Source of the DNA: Acidobacteria bacterium Ga0077553 | Lineage (GTDB): Bacteria; Acidobacteriota; Terriglobia; Bryobacterales; Bryobacteraceae | Assembly (NCBI GenBank): GCA_001464575.1 | Contig: LNFE01000095.1 | Span: forward strand, 1 to 51,152 | Reading direction: 5' to 3' | Length of the DNA stretch: 51,152 nucleotides | Shown here: positions 6,845 through 16,401 of the stretch, in pieces | How the letters are laid out: every line of letters starts with the position of its first letter | Numbering within the stretch: the stretch's first letter is position 1 | Program-made: the position numbers and the translations under genes | The notes under the pieces: generated by a model | Told to the model about the DNA's origin: nothing | Databases searched by the model: none | Seen by the model: the letters and a program-made list of their open reading frames with translations, nothing else

Positions 6845-8818
6845 CTGATTCGACTTTCGATCGTCTTCCTTATTCTTTCTTTTTCTTTGTTAGCGCAGGA
6901 AGCGGCCCCCTCCTTTGCCAAGGGAGCCTACGCGGTCTTCGAAAAGGCGGAGTGCCGGTCCTGCCATAATGCCGACGGCGTTGCCGCCGGTACCCGGCTG
7001 TTGTTCCCCGAAGGCCAAGTCTCCCCAGAGCGGATCGAAGCCTTCGGCCGTTCGCTCGTCAATTTGGTGGAGCGTCTCGATCCGGCGAAGTCCCTGTTGT
7101 TGGAAAAGCCGACCAAGCGAGTGAGCCACGTCGGTGGCGAACGCATCAAGCCCGGCAGCCCGGAAGAAGCGGTCGTCCGCGCCTGGGTGAATCGGCTCAC
7201 CAAGCTCTCCGGCGACGAGTTAGCCAAGGCTTTGCAGTACCGGGAAGAGGAAGAGACGGGCGGCGGAAAGCCGGCCCCGCGCGTGGAGCTGCGCCGCCTG
7301 ACCCACAGCCAATACAACCAGACGGTGAAGGACCTGCTCGGCGATGGTTCCCGCCCGGCCGATCGCTTCCCGCCCGAGGATTTTGTGAATGGGTTCCGGA
7401 ACCAGATTCAGGCGCAGAGCCTATCCCCGCTGTTAATTGAAGGTTATAGCGATGCGGCCGAAAAGATCGCGCAGAGCGCACTGCGGGGCGGCGACACCCG
7501 GGGCTTGATCGGCTGCAAGGCCTCTCCTGCCTGCCGGACCAAATTCGTCAAGGAGTTTGGATTAAAGGCTTTCCGGCGGCCGCTCGATGCCGGGGAACAG
7601 AAGCGCTACGAAGCCCTCTTTGCTGCTGAGAAAGAGTTTTTGAAGGGGGCGCAGCTGGTGATTGAGGCGATGTTGCAGTCGTCCAATTTCCTGTTCCGGC
7701 TCGAAGATACGTCGGACCCGAAGTGGAAGCCCTACGCCACGGCCAGCCGCCTTTCCTACGGCCTGTGGGACACCATGCCCGACGCCGAGCTGTTTGCCGC
7801 CGCCGAAAAGGGCCAGCTAGCGACGACCAAGGGCGTCGAGGCGCAGGTTCGCCGCATGCTCGATCATCCGCGTGCCAAACAGGCCTTGAACGAGTTCGTC
7901 GGCCAATGGCTTCGTTTTGACCGCATCCTCACCGCGAGCAAGGACCGCCGGAAGCACCCCTCGTTTACGCGAGAGACCGCGGTGGCCATGACCGAAGAGG
8001 CCAAGCTGTTCGTGAACGATCTCGTCTGGAACGATCGCAACTTCATGGAGCTGTTTACGGCGCCTTATGGCTACGTGAACGGCGAACTGGCGTCCATCTA
8101 CGGTGTGGCTACCCCGGCCCAGGAGTTTGGCAAAGTGGACTTCCCAACCGCCTCCGAGCGCGCCGGCATCCTCGGCCAGGCTCTATTCCTGGCGAGCACC
8201 GCCAAGCCGGATGAGTCTTCCCCCACGGCGCGCGGGCTCTTCATCCGCGAACAGTTCCTGTGCCAGCACGTGCCGGACCCTCCCGCGGGCGTTAACACGA
8301 ACCTGCCCCCGTTCTCGGCCGATCGCCCGCAGACCAACCGCGAGCGGCTGTCCGAACACGTCACCAATCCGGGCTGCGCGGCCTGCCACAGCTTGATTGA
8401 CCCGATCGGCTTCGGCTTTGAGAAGTTCGATGCCGTCGGAGCGCGCCGGGATAAGTTCGTATTGACCCAGCCGGGCCGCACCCGCGAAGATCGCGGCAAG
8501 ACCGTCAAGGCGTGGGAACTCGAAATCGATTCCAGTGGCTTCGTCGCTGGCGTGGCCGCCTCGCAGTTCTCGTCGCCGGCCAAGCTGGGCGCCGTGCTCG
8601 GACAGAGCACCCAGTGCCAGGAGTGCATCGCCAAACAGTATTTCCGCTACACCTACGGCCGTACGGAAACCGCCGCCGACCGGCCCATCATTCGCAAAAT
8701 GACTGAAGATTTTCGACGCTCTCAGTTCCGCTTCAAAGAGCTCATACTATCGTTAATGCTATCTCGGGAAACTCCTGGAGGGACAGTTCATGCCGCACGT
8801 AATTACCAACCGCGTTAG
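6842..8818 (+). CDS. Planctomycete-type cytochrome protein, DUF1587/1595/1592/1588/1585
   Basis: The 658-residue exported protein has a signal peptide (about 1-19) and a cytochrome c-like N-terminus with a CRSCH haem motif at 38-42. The usual chain of domains follows: DUF1587 ('[18 protein letters not shown]'), DUF1595 ('[17 protein letters not shown]'), DUF1592 ('[18 protein letters not shown]'), DUF1588 with a second CAACH motif before '[11 protein letters not shown]', and DUF1585 ('[11 protein letters not shown]'). These proteins are abundant in Planctomycetota and Acidobacteriota, often paired with DUF1552; their reaction is unknown. The following DUF1552 gene overlaps it by 29 nt, indicating translational coupling. 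Start is TTG with a consensus ribosome-binding site. Confidence 0.93.
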   Translation: MLIRLSIVFLILSFSLLAQEAAPSFAKGAYAVFEKAECRSCHNADGVAAGTRLLFPEGQVSPERIEAFGRSLVNLVERLDPAKSLLLEKPTKRVSHVGGERIKPGSPEEAVVRAWVNRLTKLSGDELAKALQYREEEETGGGKPAPRVELRRLTHSQYNQTVKDLLGDGSRPADRFPPEDFVNGFRNQIQAQSLSPLLIEGYSDAAEKIAQSALRGGDTRGLIGCKASPACRTKFVKEFGLKAFRRPLDAGEQKRYEALFAAEKEFLKGAQLVIEAMLQSSNFLFRLEDTSDPKWKPYATASRLSYGLWDTMPDAELFAAAEKGQLATTKGVEAQVRRMLDHPRAKQALNEFVGQWLRFDRILTASKDRRKHPSFTRETAVAMTEEAKLFVNDLVWNDRNFMELFTAPYGYVNGELASIYGVATPAQEFGKVDFPTASERAGILGQALFLASTAKPDESSPTARGLFIREQFLCQHVPDPPAGVNTNLPPFSADRPQTNRERLSEHVTNPGCAACHSLIDPIGFGFEKFDAVGARRDKFVLTQPGRTREDRGKTVKAWELEIDSSGFVAGVAASQFSSPAKLGAVLGQSTQCQECIAKQYFRYTYGRTETAADRPIIRKMTEDFRRSQFRFKELILSLMLSRETPGGTVHAARNYQPR

Positions 8819-10124
8819 GATCTCGCGCCGCGCCCTGTTGCAGGGTCTCACCGCCGCCGGCAGCCCGGTGATGGTGGGTCTGCCGCCGCTCGTATCCATG
8901 TTCAATTCGCACGGCACGGCCTATGCCGCCGCCGCGCCCACCACCCCGGCCAAGCCGATCGAAACCCGGTTTGTCCTTTGGTTCAACGGTAACGGCATCC
9001 CGGAGCGCTATTGGATTCCGGCCGAGGAAGGCACCGACTACCGGATGACCCCCTGCCTATCTCCGCTGGCGCAGTTCCGGCGGGACTTCCATGTGCTGAG
9101 TGGCGTCGACAACGCCGCGGCCAGCGGGCAGGGAAACGGCCACACGAACTCGATGAGCGGCCTGATGACCGGCACCCTCTTCACGGGCCGCGGACCCTCC
9201 GGGCCGTCGGTGGACCAGGTCATCGCGGCCAAGATCGGCGGCGAATCGCGCTTCCGTTCGTTGCAGATTGGCGTGGCGCAAGAGTCCTTCGGCGAGAGTA
9301 TGCAGCGGAATATGAGCTGGGCCGGTTACGAACGGGCGCTCCCGCCGGAGATGATTCCCCACCGGCTCTTCGACCGTCTGTTCGGCCAGCGCGAAGAAGG
9401 CTGGGTAAACCGCAAGCGCAGCATTCTCGACGCCGTCCAGAACGACGCATCGTCGCTCAAAAAGAAGCTGCCCACCGACGACCAGAACCGCTTGGAAGAG
9501 CATATGTCCGGCATCCGCGATCTCGAACGGTCGATCGCCGCCCTGCCGGAAGAATATCGCCGCGTCGATCCACCCGATTTTGACGGCGACATGAAGGATT
9601 GGCCGCGGATTGCCAAGCTCCAGAGCGATCTGCTGGTGCAGGCGCTCGCGACGCGGCAGACCCGCGTGGCCTCCTACATGTTGACCAAGTGCCAGAGCAT
9701 TTCGCGCTTCCCCTGGCTCGGCTATACCTCCGCCCGGCACCACGACTATACGCACGCCGAAGGCCGCGTAAGCGGCGCGGACGGGGCCGAAGGCCAGCGC
9801 GTTCTGCGGGATATCTGCAAATGGCACGTCGAGGAGTTTGCCTATCTCGTCGCCAAGCTGAAGTCGATTCCCGAAGGCGATGGCAGCGTGTTTGACCGCA
9901 CGGCGCTCATCTTCGTCCATGAGCATGCCGAAGCGAACCCGCACAAGAATAGCGGTTTGGCGATGCTGGTGGCCGGCGGCGTGGGCAAAATGGCGAAGGG
10001 CCGCCATACTCGCGTGACTGGTACGGCGGGTGATATCTACCTGACCGTGGCCGACGAGATCGTGGGCGCCGGCATCGGGAAGTTCCCGACGGCGTCCAAG
10101 AAGATCAACAGCCTGCTGGCCTAG
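8790..10124 (+). CDS. DUF1552 domain-containing Tat-exported protein
   Basis: The 444-residue protein has a twin-arginine signal, [15 protein letters not shown], at about residues 9-23. DUF1552 features follow: '[17 protein letters not shown]', '[27 protein letters not shown]' and '[10 protein letters not shown]'. The fold is thought to relate to the sulfatase/alkaline-phosphatase-like DUF1501 group, but the reaction is unknown. DUF1552 typically accompanies the DUF1592 cytochrome protein, as here. The start at 8790 has GGAGGG just upstream and overlaps the previous gene by 29 nt. Tat export suggests the protein folds, possibly with a cofactor, before crossing the membrane. Confidence 0.93.
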   Translation: MPHVITNRVRISRRALLQGLTAAGSPVMVGLPPLVSMFNSHGTAYAAAAPTTPAKPIETRFVLWFNGNGIPERYWIPAEEGTDYRMTPCLSPLAQFRRDFHVLSGVDNAAASGQGNGHTNSMSGLMTGTLFTGRGPSGPSVDQVIAAKIGGESRFRSLQIGVAQESFGESMQRNMSWAGYERALPPEMIPHRLFDRLFGQREEGWVNRKRSILDAVQNDASSLKKKLPTDDQNRLEEHMSGIRDLERSIAALPEEYRRVDPPDFDGDMKDWPRIAKLQSDLLVQALATRQTRVASYMLTKCQSISRFPWLGYTSARHHDYTHAEGRVSGADGAEGQRVLRDICKWHVEEFAYLVAKLKSIPEGDGSVFDRTALIFVHEHAEANPHKNSGLAMLVAGGVGKMAKGRHTRVTGTAGDIYLTVADEIVGAGIGKFPTASKKINSLLA

Positions 10125-10130
10125 ACCTCC

Positions 10131-12101
10131 ATGTTGCGAACCTTGCTGTTGTGTCTATTGCCTACCCTCGCGCTCGCCTCTGAGCGCGAGGTGGCAGAGT
10201 GGGTGATCCGTTGGGAAGGTACGGTGACGCTGGAAGGCGGAAAACAACCGCTCCGTAGCCTGGGCCAGTTGCCTCCCGGCGAATTGAAGATTACGGGAAT
10301 CGATCTCACCGGATCCGTCATTCCGGCCACGGAACTCTCCAAACTGGCCGGCCTGACGAATCTACGCGATCTCTTCCTGCCGGGGCCGGTCTGGAATCCC
10401 GGTGGTGGTAACGAGGACGCGAACGACGTCTTCAAGCCCCTCGCCACGCTCACCAATCTCGAACGGCTGTTCGTCGGCTGGCATTTCGCCACGAACATCA
10501 ACATCAGCGACAAAGGGATTCAAGCCCTGCAAGGGCTGAAGAAGCTCCGCGATTTCCGGTGTTCGCAGTGCCGTTTATCGAAGGTGGACTTCTCGGGCTT
10601 CACTGGCCTGCGGAGCCTCGATTTAAACAACACCCGGTTCACCGACGCCGGTCTGGCGACTCTCGCCAACCTGACGGGTTTGCGCCGCCTGCTGCTGCGG
10701 GACTCGATGGTGACCGATGAGGGCATGCGCCACTTGGCGGAGTTGACTCAACTTGAAGAGCTCGACCTGTCTGGAGTTCGCGTCACCGACAAAGGAATCG
10801 CCCACTTGAAGAAGCTCACCGCGCTGCGGGTTTTAAACCTGCGCGGCGCTGAGGCGACCGACGAGAGCGTTGCCGTGTTCGCGGGCATGACTAATCTGCG
10901 CGGACTCGACCTGTACCGCACCCGCATCACCAATGCCGGGTTGGCCCGGCTGCAGACACTGAAAAGTTTAACCGACGTCGATCTGCGCTACAGCCGGGTG
11001 ACCGGCAACGGAGTCGAATCGCTGCGGGCATCCTTGCCGCAAGCGAAGGTGCAGTACGTGGGCGCGGCCGCCATCCGGTCCAAGAACTCGGGCGCCGAGA
11101 AGCCCGCCGCGGAGACCCCCGCGGCGATCGCGGCCTGGGTGTCGGCCATCGGCGGGAAGTCGACCCTCCGCGAGGGTCAGCTTTACGCTATCGATCTTTC
11201 GACCACCCCGGTGAGCGATGCCCAGTTGGCTTTCCTCGCCCGGTTGCCCCGCCTCGAAGATCTGCATTTGCAAGCGACGCAGGTCGGTGACCTCGGCATC
11301 GCCTCGCTCGTGTCGCTGCCCCGGCTCCGGTTGCTCGATGTCAGCAACACGACCGTCTCCGACGCGGGCTTGGCAACCATTGCCAAGATCGGCACGCTTG
11401 AAGTTTTGCGCTTGGCGGGAACGCTCGTCGAAGGGCCGGGCGTAAGTGCCTTGGCGGCTCTGCCGAAGCTCCGCGAGTTGGATCTCGGCGCCACTAAGCT
11501 CGATGATCGGGCGCTTCCGGCCATTGGTAAGTTGGCGGGATTAACCAGCCTGCGCCTGAGCTACACCGAGATCTCCGACGGTGGCTTCAAGCAAATCGCC
11601 GGACTCGACCAATTAGAGACGCTGCATTTGGCAGGGACGGACATCGGCAACGATTCACTCGTGCGCATCGCGAAGTTCAGCCGTATGCGGGATCTTAACT
11701 TGAATCAGACGCGGTTCCTCGATGGTGGTCTGGCGGCCTTAGCGCCTCTCGCCAACCTTGAACGGATCACGCTGTTCCGGACGCTGGCGGGAAACGTCAG
11801 TGCCCAGACCCTGGCTTCTCTTAAGAACCTGAAGCTGATTGTCCTCGACTACACCGCCCTGAACGACGCCGGCGTCGCACTTCTGCAGACCCTCCCGAAC
11901 CTCGCCGATCTGAGTATCGACAATACCAACGTCACCGACAAGGGCATTGCCGCGCTCAAGGGCATGGCGGCCTTGAAGTCGTTGAACCTGTATCACACGC
12001 TCGTGTCGGAAAAGGGCTACGAAGAACTCAAAGGCACCCTGTCGGCGTGCCAGATCACTTTTGATCGCGATTCGGCGCTACCGCACCGGAGGACCCGCTA
12101 A
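10131..12101 (+). CDS. Exported leucine-rich-repeat protein with two LRR modules
   Basis: This 656-residue protein has a signal peptide (about 1-17). Repeats of the form LxxLxxLxLxxTxITDxGL run along most of its length. The repeats form two blocks, about 40-305 and 340-640, joined by an Ala/Pro/Glu-rich linker near 310-330. Each block starts with a similar cap: 'VAEWVIRWEG...LKITGIDLTGS' in the first and 'IAAWVSAIGG...LYAIDLSTT' in the second. This suggests internal duplication. Solenoids of this kind bind proteins or other ligands. It begins 6 nt after the DUF1552 gene and ends directly before the next LRR gene (TAA then ATG), so it is in the same operon. No catalytic domain is visible. Confidence 0.9.
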   Translation: MLRTLLLCLLPTLALASEREVAEWVIRWEGTVTLEGGKQPLRSLGQLPPGELKITGIDLTGSVIPATELSKLAGLTNLRDLFLPGPVWNPGGGNEDANDVFKPLATLTNLERLFVGWHFATNINISDKGIQALQGLKKLRDFRCSQCRLSKVDFSGFTGLRSLDLNNTRFTDAGLATLANLTGLRRLLLRDSMVTDEGMRHLAELTQLEELDLSGVRVTDKGIAHLKKLTALRVLNLRGAEATDESVAVFAGMTNLRGLDLYRTRITNAGLARLQTLKSLTDVDLRYSRVTGNGVESLRASLPQAKVQYVGAAAIRSKNSGAEKPAAETPAAIAAWVSAIGGKSTLREGQLYAIDLSTTPVSDAQLAFLARLPRLEDLHLQATQVGDLGIASLVSLPRLRLLDVSNTTVSDAGLATIAKIGTLEVLRLAGTLVEGPGVSALAALPKLRELDLGATKLDDRALPAIGKLAGLTSLRLSYTEISDGGFKQIAGLDQLETLHLAGTDIGNDSLVRIAKFSRMRDLNLNQTRFLDGGLAALAPLANLERITLFRTLAGNVSAQTLASLKNLKLIVLDYTALNDAGVALLQTLPNLADLSIDNTNVTDKGIAALKGMAALKSLNLYHTLVSEKGYEELKGTLSACQITFDRDSALPHRRTR

Positions 12102-13097
12102 ATGAAACGTTGTGCCATCCTGCTTTCTGCTTTTGCGCTGTGTGCGCCGGTCTGGGCCGCCGAAGGGACGGACGATCTGCAGTGGATCGCTGACGCCGGC
12201 GGCACGGTGGTTAAGGACGCGGCTGGCCGTGTTACCGGGCTCGACTTCCGAGCCAGTTGGGTGACGGACGCGGACATGCGCCGGGTCGCCCGCATGACGG
12301 GCTTGACGTCGCTTAACCTGTCGTTGTCTCGCGTCACGGACCAGGGCATGCAGGAACTGCGCAACCTGACCGGGATCGTGGATCTGGATCTGCGCTTCGC
12401 CGAGTACGTCACCGACGAAGGGGTGGCGGCGATTAAGAACTGGAAGAAACTCAAGCGGCTCGATCTCCATGGCACCAAGGCCAGCGACACCTCGCTCGAT
12501 CACATCGCCGGCATCGTGTCGCTCGAATCGTTGGATGTGGGTTCGGTGATGCTTACTGATGTGGGTCTCGAACGCCTCGCTGGGCTGACCAACTTGAAGG
12601 CGCTGACCATCGGCGGCAATGAGCTGGGCGATGCCGGTCTGCAGGCGCTGCGGCAGATGCCGGGGCTGCAGTTTCTGGATCTCAGCGGCCGCCAGGGAAC
12701 CGACTCGAACGTTTGGTCGGTCAACATGTCTGACGTTGGCTTGGATGCGATCGTGACGCTGACTCAGCTTCAGGAACTGCGCTTCGGCTGTACCTCCATC
12801 GGCGTCGGTTCGGAAGGCACGCGCTTTGCGACCGTCAGCGCCATGAGCGTGACCCCGCGGCGCCTCGAGAAGATGAAGGCCCTCACCAAATTGCGGCGCC
12901 TGAAGCTCGAAGGGTGCGACCGGATCGACGACGAATCGGTTGGCCTCCTCAGCGGCTTCCCGAGCCTCGAAGAGGTCGACTTGAAAGGTACGGCCGTCTC
13001 GGCGAAAGGCTTGGCTGCATTGCGCGCCGCGCGGCCGAAGTTGCGCGTTCTCCATGGGCCCTGGGAAGCCAAGGCCGCCAACTTCCGGAACAACTAG
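12102..13097 (+). CDS. Exported single-module leucine-rich-repeat protein
   Basis: This 331-residue protein has a signal peptide (about 1-19, '[10 protein letters not shown]') and then the same cap as the preceding protein: '[24 protein letters not shown]'. About nine LRRs follow, of the 'VTDxGLxxLxxLTxLxxLxL' type. It is effectively a one-module paralogue of the two-module protein immediately upstream and probably arose by duplication. The ATG follows the preceding stop with no gap. A ligand-binding role in the periplasm or at the surface is likely. The C-terminus ends shortly after the last repeat, with no anchor. Confidence 0.9.
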   Translation: MKRCAILLSAFALCAPVWAAEGTDDLQWIADAGGTVVKDAAGRVTGLDFRASWVTDADMRRVARMTGLTSLNLSLSRVTDQGMQELRNLTGIVDLDLRFAEYVTDEGVAAIKNWKKLKRLDLHGTKASDTSLDHIAGIVSLESLDVGSVMLTDVGLERLAGLTNLKALTIGGNELGDAGLQALRQMPGLQFLDLSGRQGTDSNVWSVNMSDVGLDAIVTLTQLQELRFGCTSIGVGSEGTRFATVSAMSVTPRRLEKMKALTKLRRLKLEGCDRIDDESVGLLSGFPSLEEVDLKGTAVSAKGLAALRAARPKLRVLHGPWEAKAANFRNN

Positions 13098-13103
13098 GCT
13101 GCC

Positions 13104-14534
13104 ATGGCCACCACGCGACGGCAGTTTCTAGCCACCGCTGCCCTGTCCGCCGCGCCGCCTGGGGCCGTCTCCCGCCCCAACATTCTCTTCCTCATGCCGG
13201 ACCAGCACCGCGCCCAAGCGGTCGGCTGCCTCGGCAACCCGGACGTCAAGACCCCGCACCTCGACGCCCTCGCCCGCGAAGGGTTGACGATCCCTCACAC
13301 CTTCGCCAACACCCCCGTCTGCTGCCCCGCCCGCGCCGTCCTGCTCACCGGCCAGTACTGTCATCGCAACGGCATGGTCGCCAACGATCTCCGCCTGCGC
13401 GAAGATGGCCCCTCCCTCGCGAAGTCGCTCTCCGCCGCCGGATACCGGACCGGGTTCGTGGGCAAGTGGCATCTCGATGGTGGTCCCCGCCTGCCCGGCT
13501 TCGTCCCGCCTGGCCCGCGCCGCCACGGCTATCAGTATTGGGCCGCGAACCAATGCAGCCATCAGCATTTCAACAACACCATCTTTCGCGACACCCCGGA
13601 GCCCATCCAGCTCGACCGCTTTGAAGCCGACGCCTACGCCGACTACGCCATCGAGTTCCTCCAGCAAGCGAAGACCGCCGGCCAGCCGTTTTATCTCACC
13701 GTGCAGTGGGGCCCGCCGCATGACCCCTACAAAGCGCCGCCGGAGTATCGCAACCAGTACGATCCCGCCAAACTCACCATGCGGCCCAACTGGCAGGCGA
13801 AGCCAGGGGTCCCCGGGCCGGAACAGATCGCGGAGTACTACGGCATGGTCACCGCCATTGACGATGCCACGGGGAAGATTCTGCGGGCGCTCGAATCCCT
13901 GGGCCTGGCCGGAAACACCATCGTTCTCTACTCGTCCGATCACGGCGACATGCTGGGTTCGCAGGGCGAGCGATTGAAGCGCAAGCCTTGGGAAGAGTCC
14001 ATCCGCGTGCCCGGCTTCCTGCGCTGGCCAGGCCGGATCGCCCCCGGTACCTCCACCCCCGCCTTCTTCACCCACGTTGATTTCGCACCCACGCTGCTCG
14101 GACTCGCGGGCGTCCCAATCCCGGGTGCGATGCAAGGCAAAGACTTGAGCCGGGATCTGCTGCGCGGGAAGGGAACTGGTCCCCGGGAAGCCTTCTTCCA
14201 AATCTTTGGCCCCTTTGCCGGTGACGGCACCGCCGGCGGATGGCGCGGCATCCGCACCGACCGCTATGTCTACGCCCGCTACGCGGACCGCCCCTGGGTG
14301 CTCTACGACCTCCGGGAAGATCCTTATCAGCAAACCAATCTGATCGGAAAGCGCAAGGCACTCGAAGCCAGTCTCGATCGACGGCTTGCCAGGAAGATGG
14401 CCGAGACCGGCGACTCCTGGTCGAACAACTGGACGGCTCCCGTCGAAGACGCCGGACGGCTCTACAAGCACCAGACCTTTCACTCCGTTCAGGAGTACCT
14501 CGCCTGGGCGGCGGCGAATCCTGACAAAGCCTGA
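13104..14534 (+). CDS. Tat-exported sulfatase
   Basis: The 476-residue protein starts with a Tat-like signal (TTRRQFLATAA). The arylsulfatase fold follows: 'RPNILFLMPDQHR' with metal-binding Asp33, the formylglycine motif CCPAR at 73-77 (C73 is the residue to be converted) followed by LLTGQ, and 'SSDHGDMLGSQGERLKRKPWEES' with the second metal and sulfate-binding residues. The family hydrolyses sulfate esters, often on polysaccharides. Maturation needs a formylglycine-generating enzyme, not seen here. It starts 6 nt after the LRR gene and is the last gene of the five-gene plus-strand operon. It ends 6 nt from the convergent GNAT gene. Confidence 0.94.
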   Translation: MATTRRQFLATAALSAAPPGAVSRPNILFLMPDQHRAQAVGCLGNPDVKTPHLDALAREGLTIPHTFANTPVCCPARAVLLTGQYCHRNGMVANDLRLREDGPSLAKSLSAAGYRTGFVGKWHLDGGPRLPGFVPPGPRRHGYQYWAANQCSHQHFNNTIFRDTPEPIQLDRFEADAYADYAIEFLQQAKTAGQPFYLTVQWGPPHDPYKAPPEYRNQYDPAKLTMRPNWQAKPGVPGPEQIAEYYGMVTAIDDATGKILRALESLGLAGNTIVLYSSDHGDMLGSQGERLKRKPWEESIRVPGFLRWPGRIAPGTSTPAFFTHVDFAPTLLGLAGVPIPGAMQGKDLSRDLLRGKGTGPREAFFQIFGPFAGDGTAGGWRGIRTDRYVYARYADRPWVLYDLREDPYQQTNLIGKRKALEASLDRRLARKMAETGDSWSNNWTAPVEDAGRLYKHQTFHSVQEYLAWAAANPDKA

Positions 14535-14540
14535 GCGGCG

Positions 14541-15536
14541 TCAGAAGAAAAAGCTGCGTCGCGCCGGCCGGATTCCATCCCAAACCATCGCCGCAAAATT
14601 CCGCCGGGTGACGAATCCCATGCGCTCGTACAGGCTGATCGCCTTCCGGTTGGCGCTGGTGACGGTCAGGCTGCAATGGGAGCAGCCCGCCGCGCGCATG
14701 GACCGCATGGCCTCCACCATCAAGGCAAAGCCAACCCCGCGGCCCCTCATCGCTTGGCTCACACACACCTGCGTGATGTGTCCTGCATCGTGCGCCACAC
14801 GGCTCGCCAGGCACATGCCCGCCAGGCGTCCCGTGTCGCGGTTCCACGCCAGCAGCGACGCCCGGTCATCAAAGCTCCCGCAGCCCGGGTACTCCACGAT
14901 ATTCGTCAAAAACCGCCGAGCCCCGCCCACGCTCCGGTACTGATCGTTGATCAGGCTGTCCACGTGGCCGTCGTAGGAATCGGCCAACATGCGGGCGGCT
15001 TCATCGTGGTAGCGCTCATGCCAGACGTCAACATCCAGGCGGCACTGCTCCACGCGCCTCGGCCACTCGGGCCAGGGATCTAACTCACAATTCATGAACT
15101 GCCGCTCATGCACCTGCAGTTGATCGTGATAAGCCGCCGGCATCCGCCGCGGCGAGGACAGGAGCAAAATTTGCGCCTCAATCCTTCGAATCGCGCGCAT
15201 CTTCGCGAGCGAATCCACACATGCCGCCAGCAGGCGGTTCTCCATCTCGATCGTCCGGAACTGCTCCCGAACGAACAAATCTCCCACCAGACCCTTCTCG
15301 TTCTCGGCTACGGTGTATGCGTAGCCGAGAACGTCGCGGCCTGAGACCAAAGCGTGGCCGCCTAGGGTTTGCTCATCGGCGAACTGACGGACCAGCGCAG
15401 CGGAGGAATCAAAGTCCCAACGCAGATCCCGTCGCCAGACGGCTATCTCCTCGATCAGGAGATCGTGTAACGAACCCGGAGCAAGCTCCCGGAGTTCGAT
15501 TAACTCACCAACACTTGCTTGGGAGTGAGCGGCCAT
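14541..15536 (-). CDS. Tandem GNAT N-acetyltransferase
   Basis: This 331-residue protein contains two GNAT-like domains. The second (about 180-320) is complete, with 'HITQVCVSQAMRGRGVGFALM' containing the acetyl-CoA-binding RGRGVG loop and 'ANRKAISLYERMGF'. The first (about 10-130) has the fold pattern 'VGDLFVREQFRTIEMENRLL' but lacks a clear acetyl-CoA loop and may be a degenerate structural half. The acceptor is unknown. It converges on the sulfatase gene with a 6-nt gap. The start MAAHSQASVGEL is the only reasonable one for this reading frame. Confidence 0.88.
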   Translation of the reverse strand: MAAHSQASVGELIELRELAPGSLHDLLIEEIAVWRRDLRWDFDSSAALVRQFADEQTLGGHALVSGRDVLGYAYTVAENEKGLVGDLFVREQFRTIEMENRLLAACVDSLAKMRAIRRIEAQILLLSSPRRMPAAYHDQLQVHERQFMNCELDPWPEWPRRVEQCRLDVDVWHERYHDEAARMLADSYDGHVDSLINDQYRSVGGARRFLTNIVEYPGCGSFDDRASLLAWNRDTGRLAGMCLASRVAHDAGHITQVCVSQAMRGRGVGFALMVEAMRSMRAAGCSHCSLTVTSANRKAISLYERMGFVTRRNFAAMVWDGIRPARRSFFF

Positions 15537-15563
15537 CTAGGCAGTATACCTGCCCAAGGTCCA

Positions 15564-16223
15564 CTACCCGTTCGTCCGGCGGCGGGCCATCCCCACCACC
15601 ACCAGCCCGGCGCCCATGATCAGGAACGTGGCCGGCTCAGGAACCGGGACGCCGAAAGCCGACGGCGCGAAACTTGCCGAGGTCATCAACTGCTGCCGTT
15701 CAAGCGGGCCATTCGTGTGCGTGAACACGCTACCCGACGTAACCTCTTTCCCAAGACTGGCTGCGATGTACTGCTCGGCCAAGACAACTACTGGAGAAGG
15801 AGCAGCCCCCGCCTGGAGCGAACCAGTCGTCAAACCATTGCCGTTGTCATGCACCACATCCCAAATCGCCACTTGCAGCCCGGCGGCTTGGTCGGCGTTC
15901 ATCACCCCCGGAAGGAAGTTCTGGATGAGCCAGGCGGCCCGCCGTCCGTTAATCACCTGATCCACCGGGTTGGCAATGACCCCAAAAGTCTCAATGCCGA
16001 TTGCTGTATAAAGGTCAACGCAGAATGTCACGACTGGCGTGTTTTCGTATTCCGCGAAAATAATGCCGGCAAAGGTCACCTTGCTCTGACCGTTTGCGGA
16101 TAAGTCCACCACTTGCCCTAGGCTATAGTCGACCCCGGTCACCGACAACGTCGCGGCCGACATCGGAAAGCAGGTCAACGCTAGAGCCATCAGAATGTTC
16201 GTTGCGATTGCTGAGGTCTTCAT
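15564..16223 (-). CDS. PEP-CTERM sorting-domain protein with thioester-domain-like signature
   Basis: This 219-residue protein has a signal peptide (about 1-24) and a textbook PEP-CTERM tail: VPEPATF, a hydrophobic helix and RRR (about 194-219). That tail targets it to exosortase processing and the cell surface. The body contains 'VTFCVDLYTAIG', then 'AAWLIQNFLPG', then 'AGLQVAIWDVVHD'. This Cys...Gln-x-Ala-Ile-Trp order resembles the thioester (TQXA) domains of Gram-positive adhesins, in which a Cys-Gln bond binds host amines covalently. That function is inferred, not known for this protein. No exosortase gene is in the window. Confidence 0.88.
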   Translation of the reverse strand: MKTSAIATNILMALALTCFPMSAATLSVTGVDYSLGQVVDLSANGQSKVTFAGIIFAEYENTPVVTFCVDLYTAIGIETFGVIANPVDQVINGRRAAWLIQNFLPGVMNADQAAGLQVAIWDVVHDNGNGLTTGSLQAGAAPSPVVVLAEQYIAASLGKEVTSGSVFTHTNGPLERQQLMTSASFAPSAFGVPVPEPATFLIMGAGLVVVGMARRRTNG

Positions 16224-16309
16224 GCATCCATAGTGAAGCGCGGGCGAGGCGATTCCTATTGGGAACCGTTCTCGAAGTCTGAGGCAGATAGCCTGAGGGA
16301 GTAGGCATA

Positions 16310-16344
16310 GTTCTAGAACCCTATACCCTCATGCGGGGGGCCCC
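16310..16344. promoter_or_regulatory. Palindromes in the divergent region before the efflux operon
   Basis: The 178-nt gap between the PEP-CTERM gene and the RND adaptor gene contains a perfect 10-nt palindrome GTTCTAGAAC (16310-16319) and GGGGCCCC (16337-16344). The first resembles half-spaced operator sites of dimeric repressors and could control either gene. No regulator gene is adjacent, and I found no clear sigma-70 promoter here. Confidence 0.35.
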
Positions 16345-16401
16345 TAGTAACCGCCGCCCCGGTGCGCAACGCCCTCTAGACTGTTCCTCGTTTGTGGAAG
16401 A

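Noticed and set aside
13128..14483. 451-codon open frame antisense to the sulfatase
   Set aside because: GC-rich shadow with no recognisable motif; the sulfatase has all its catalytic residues.
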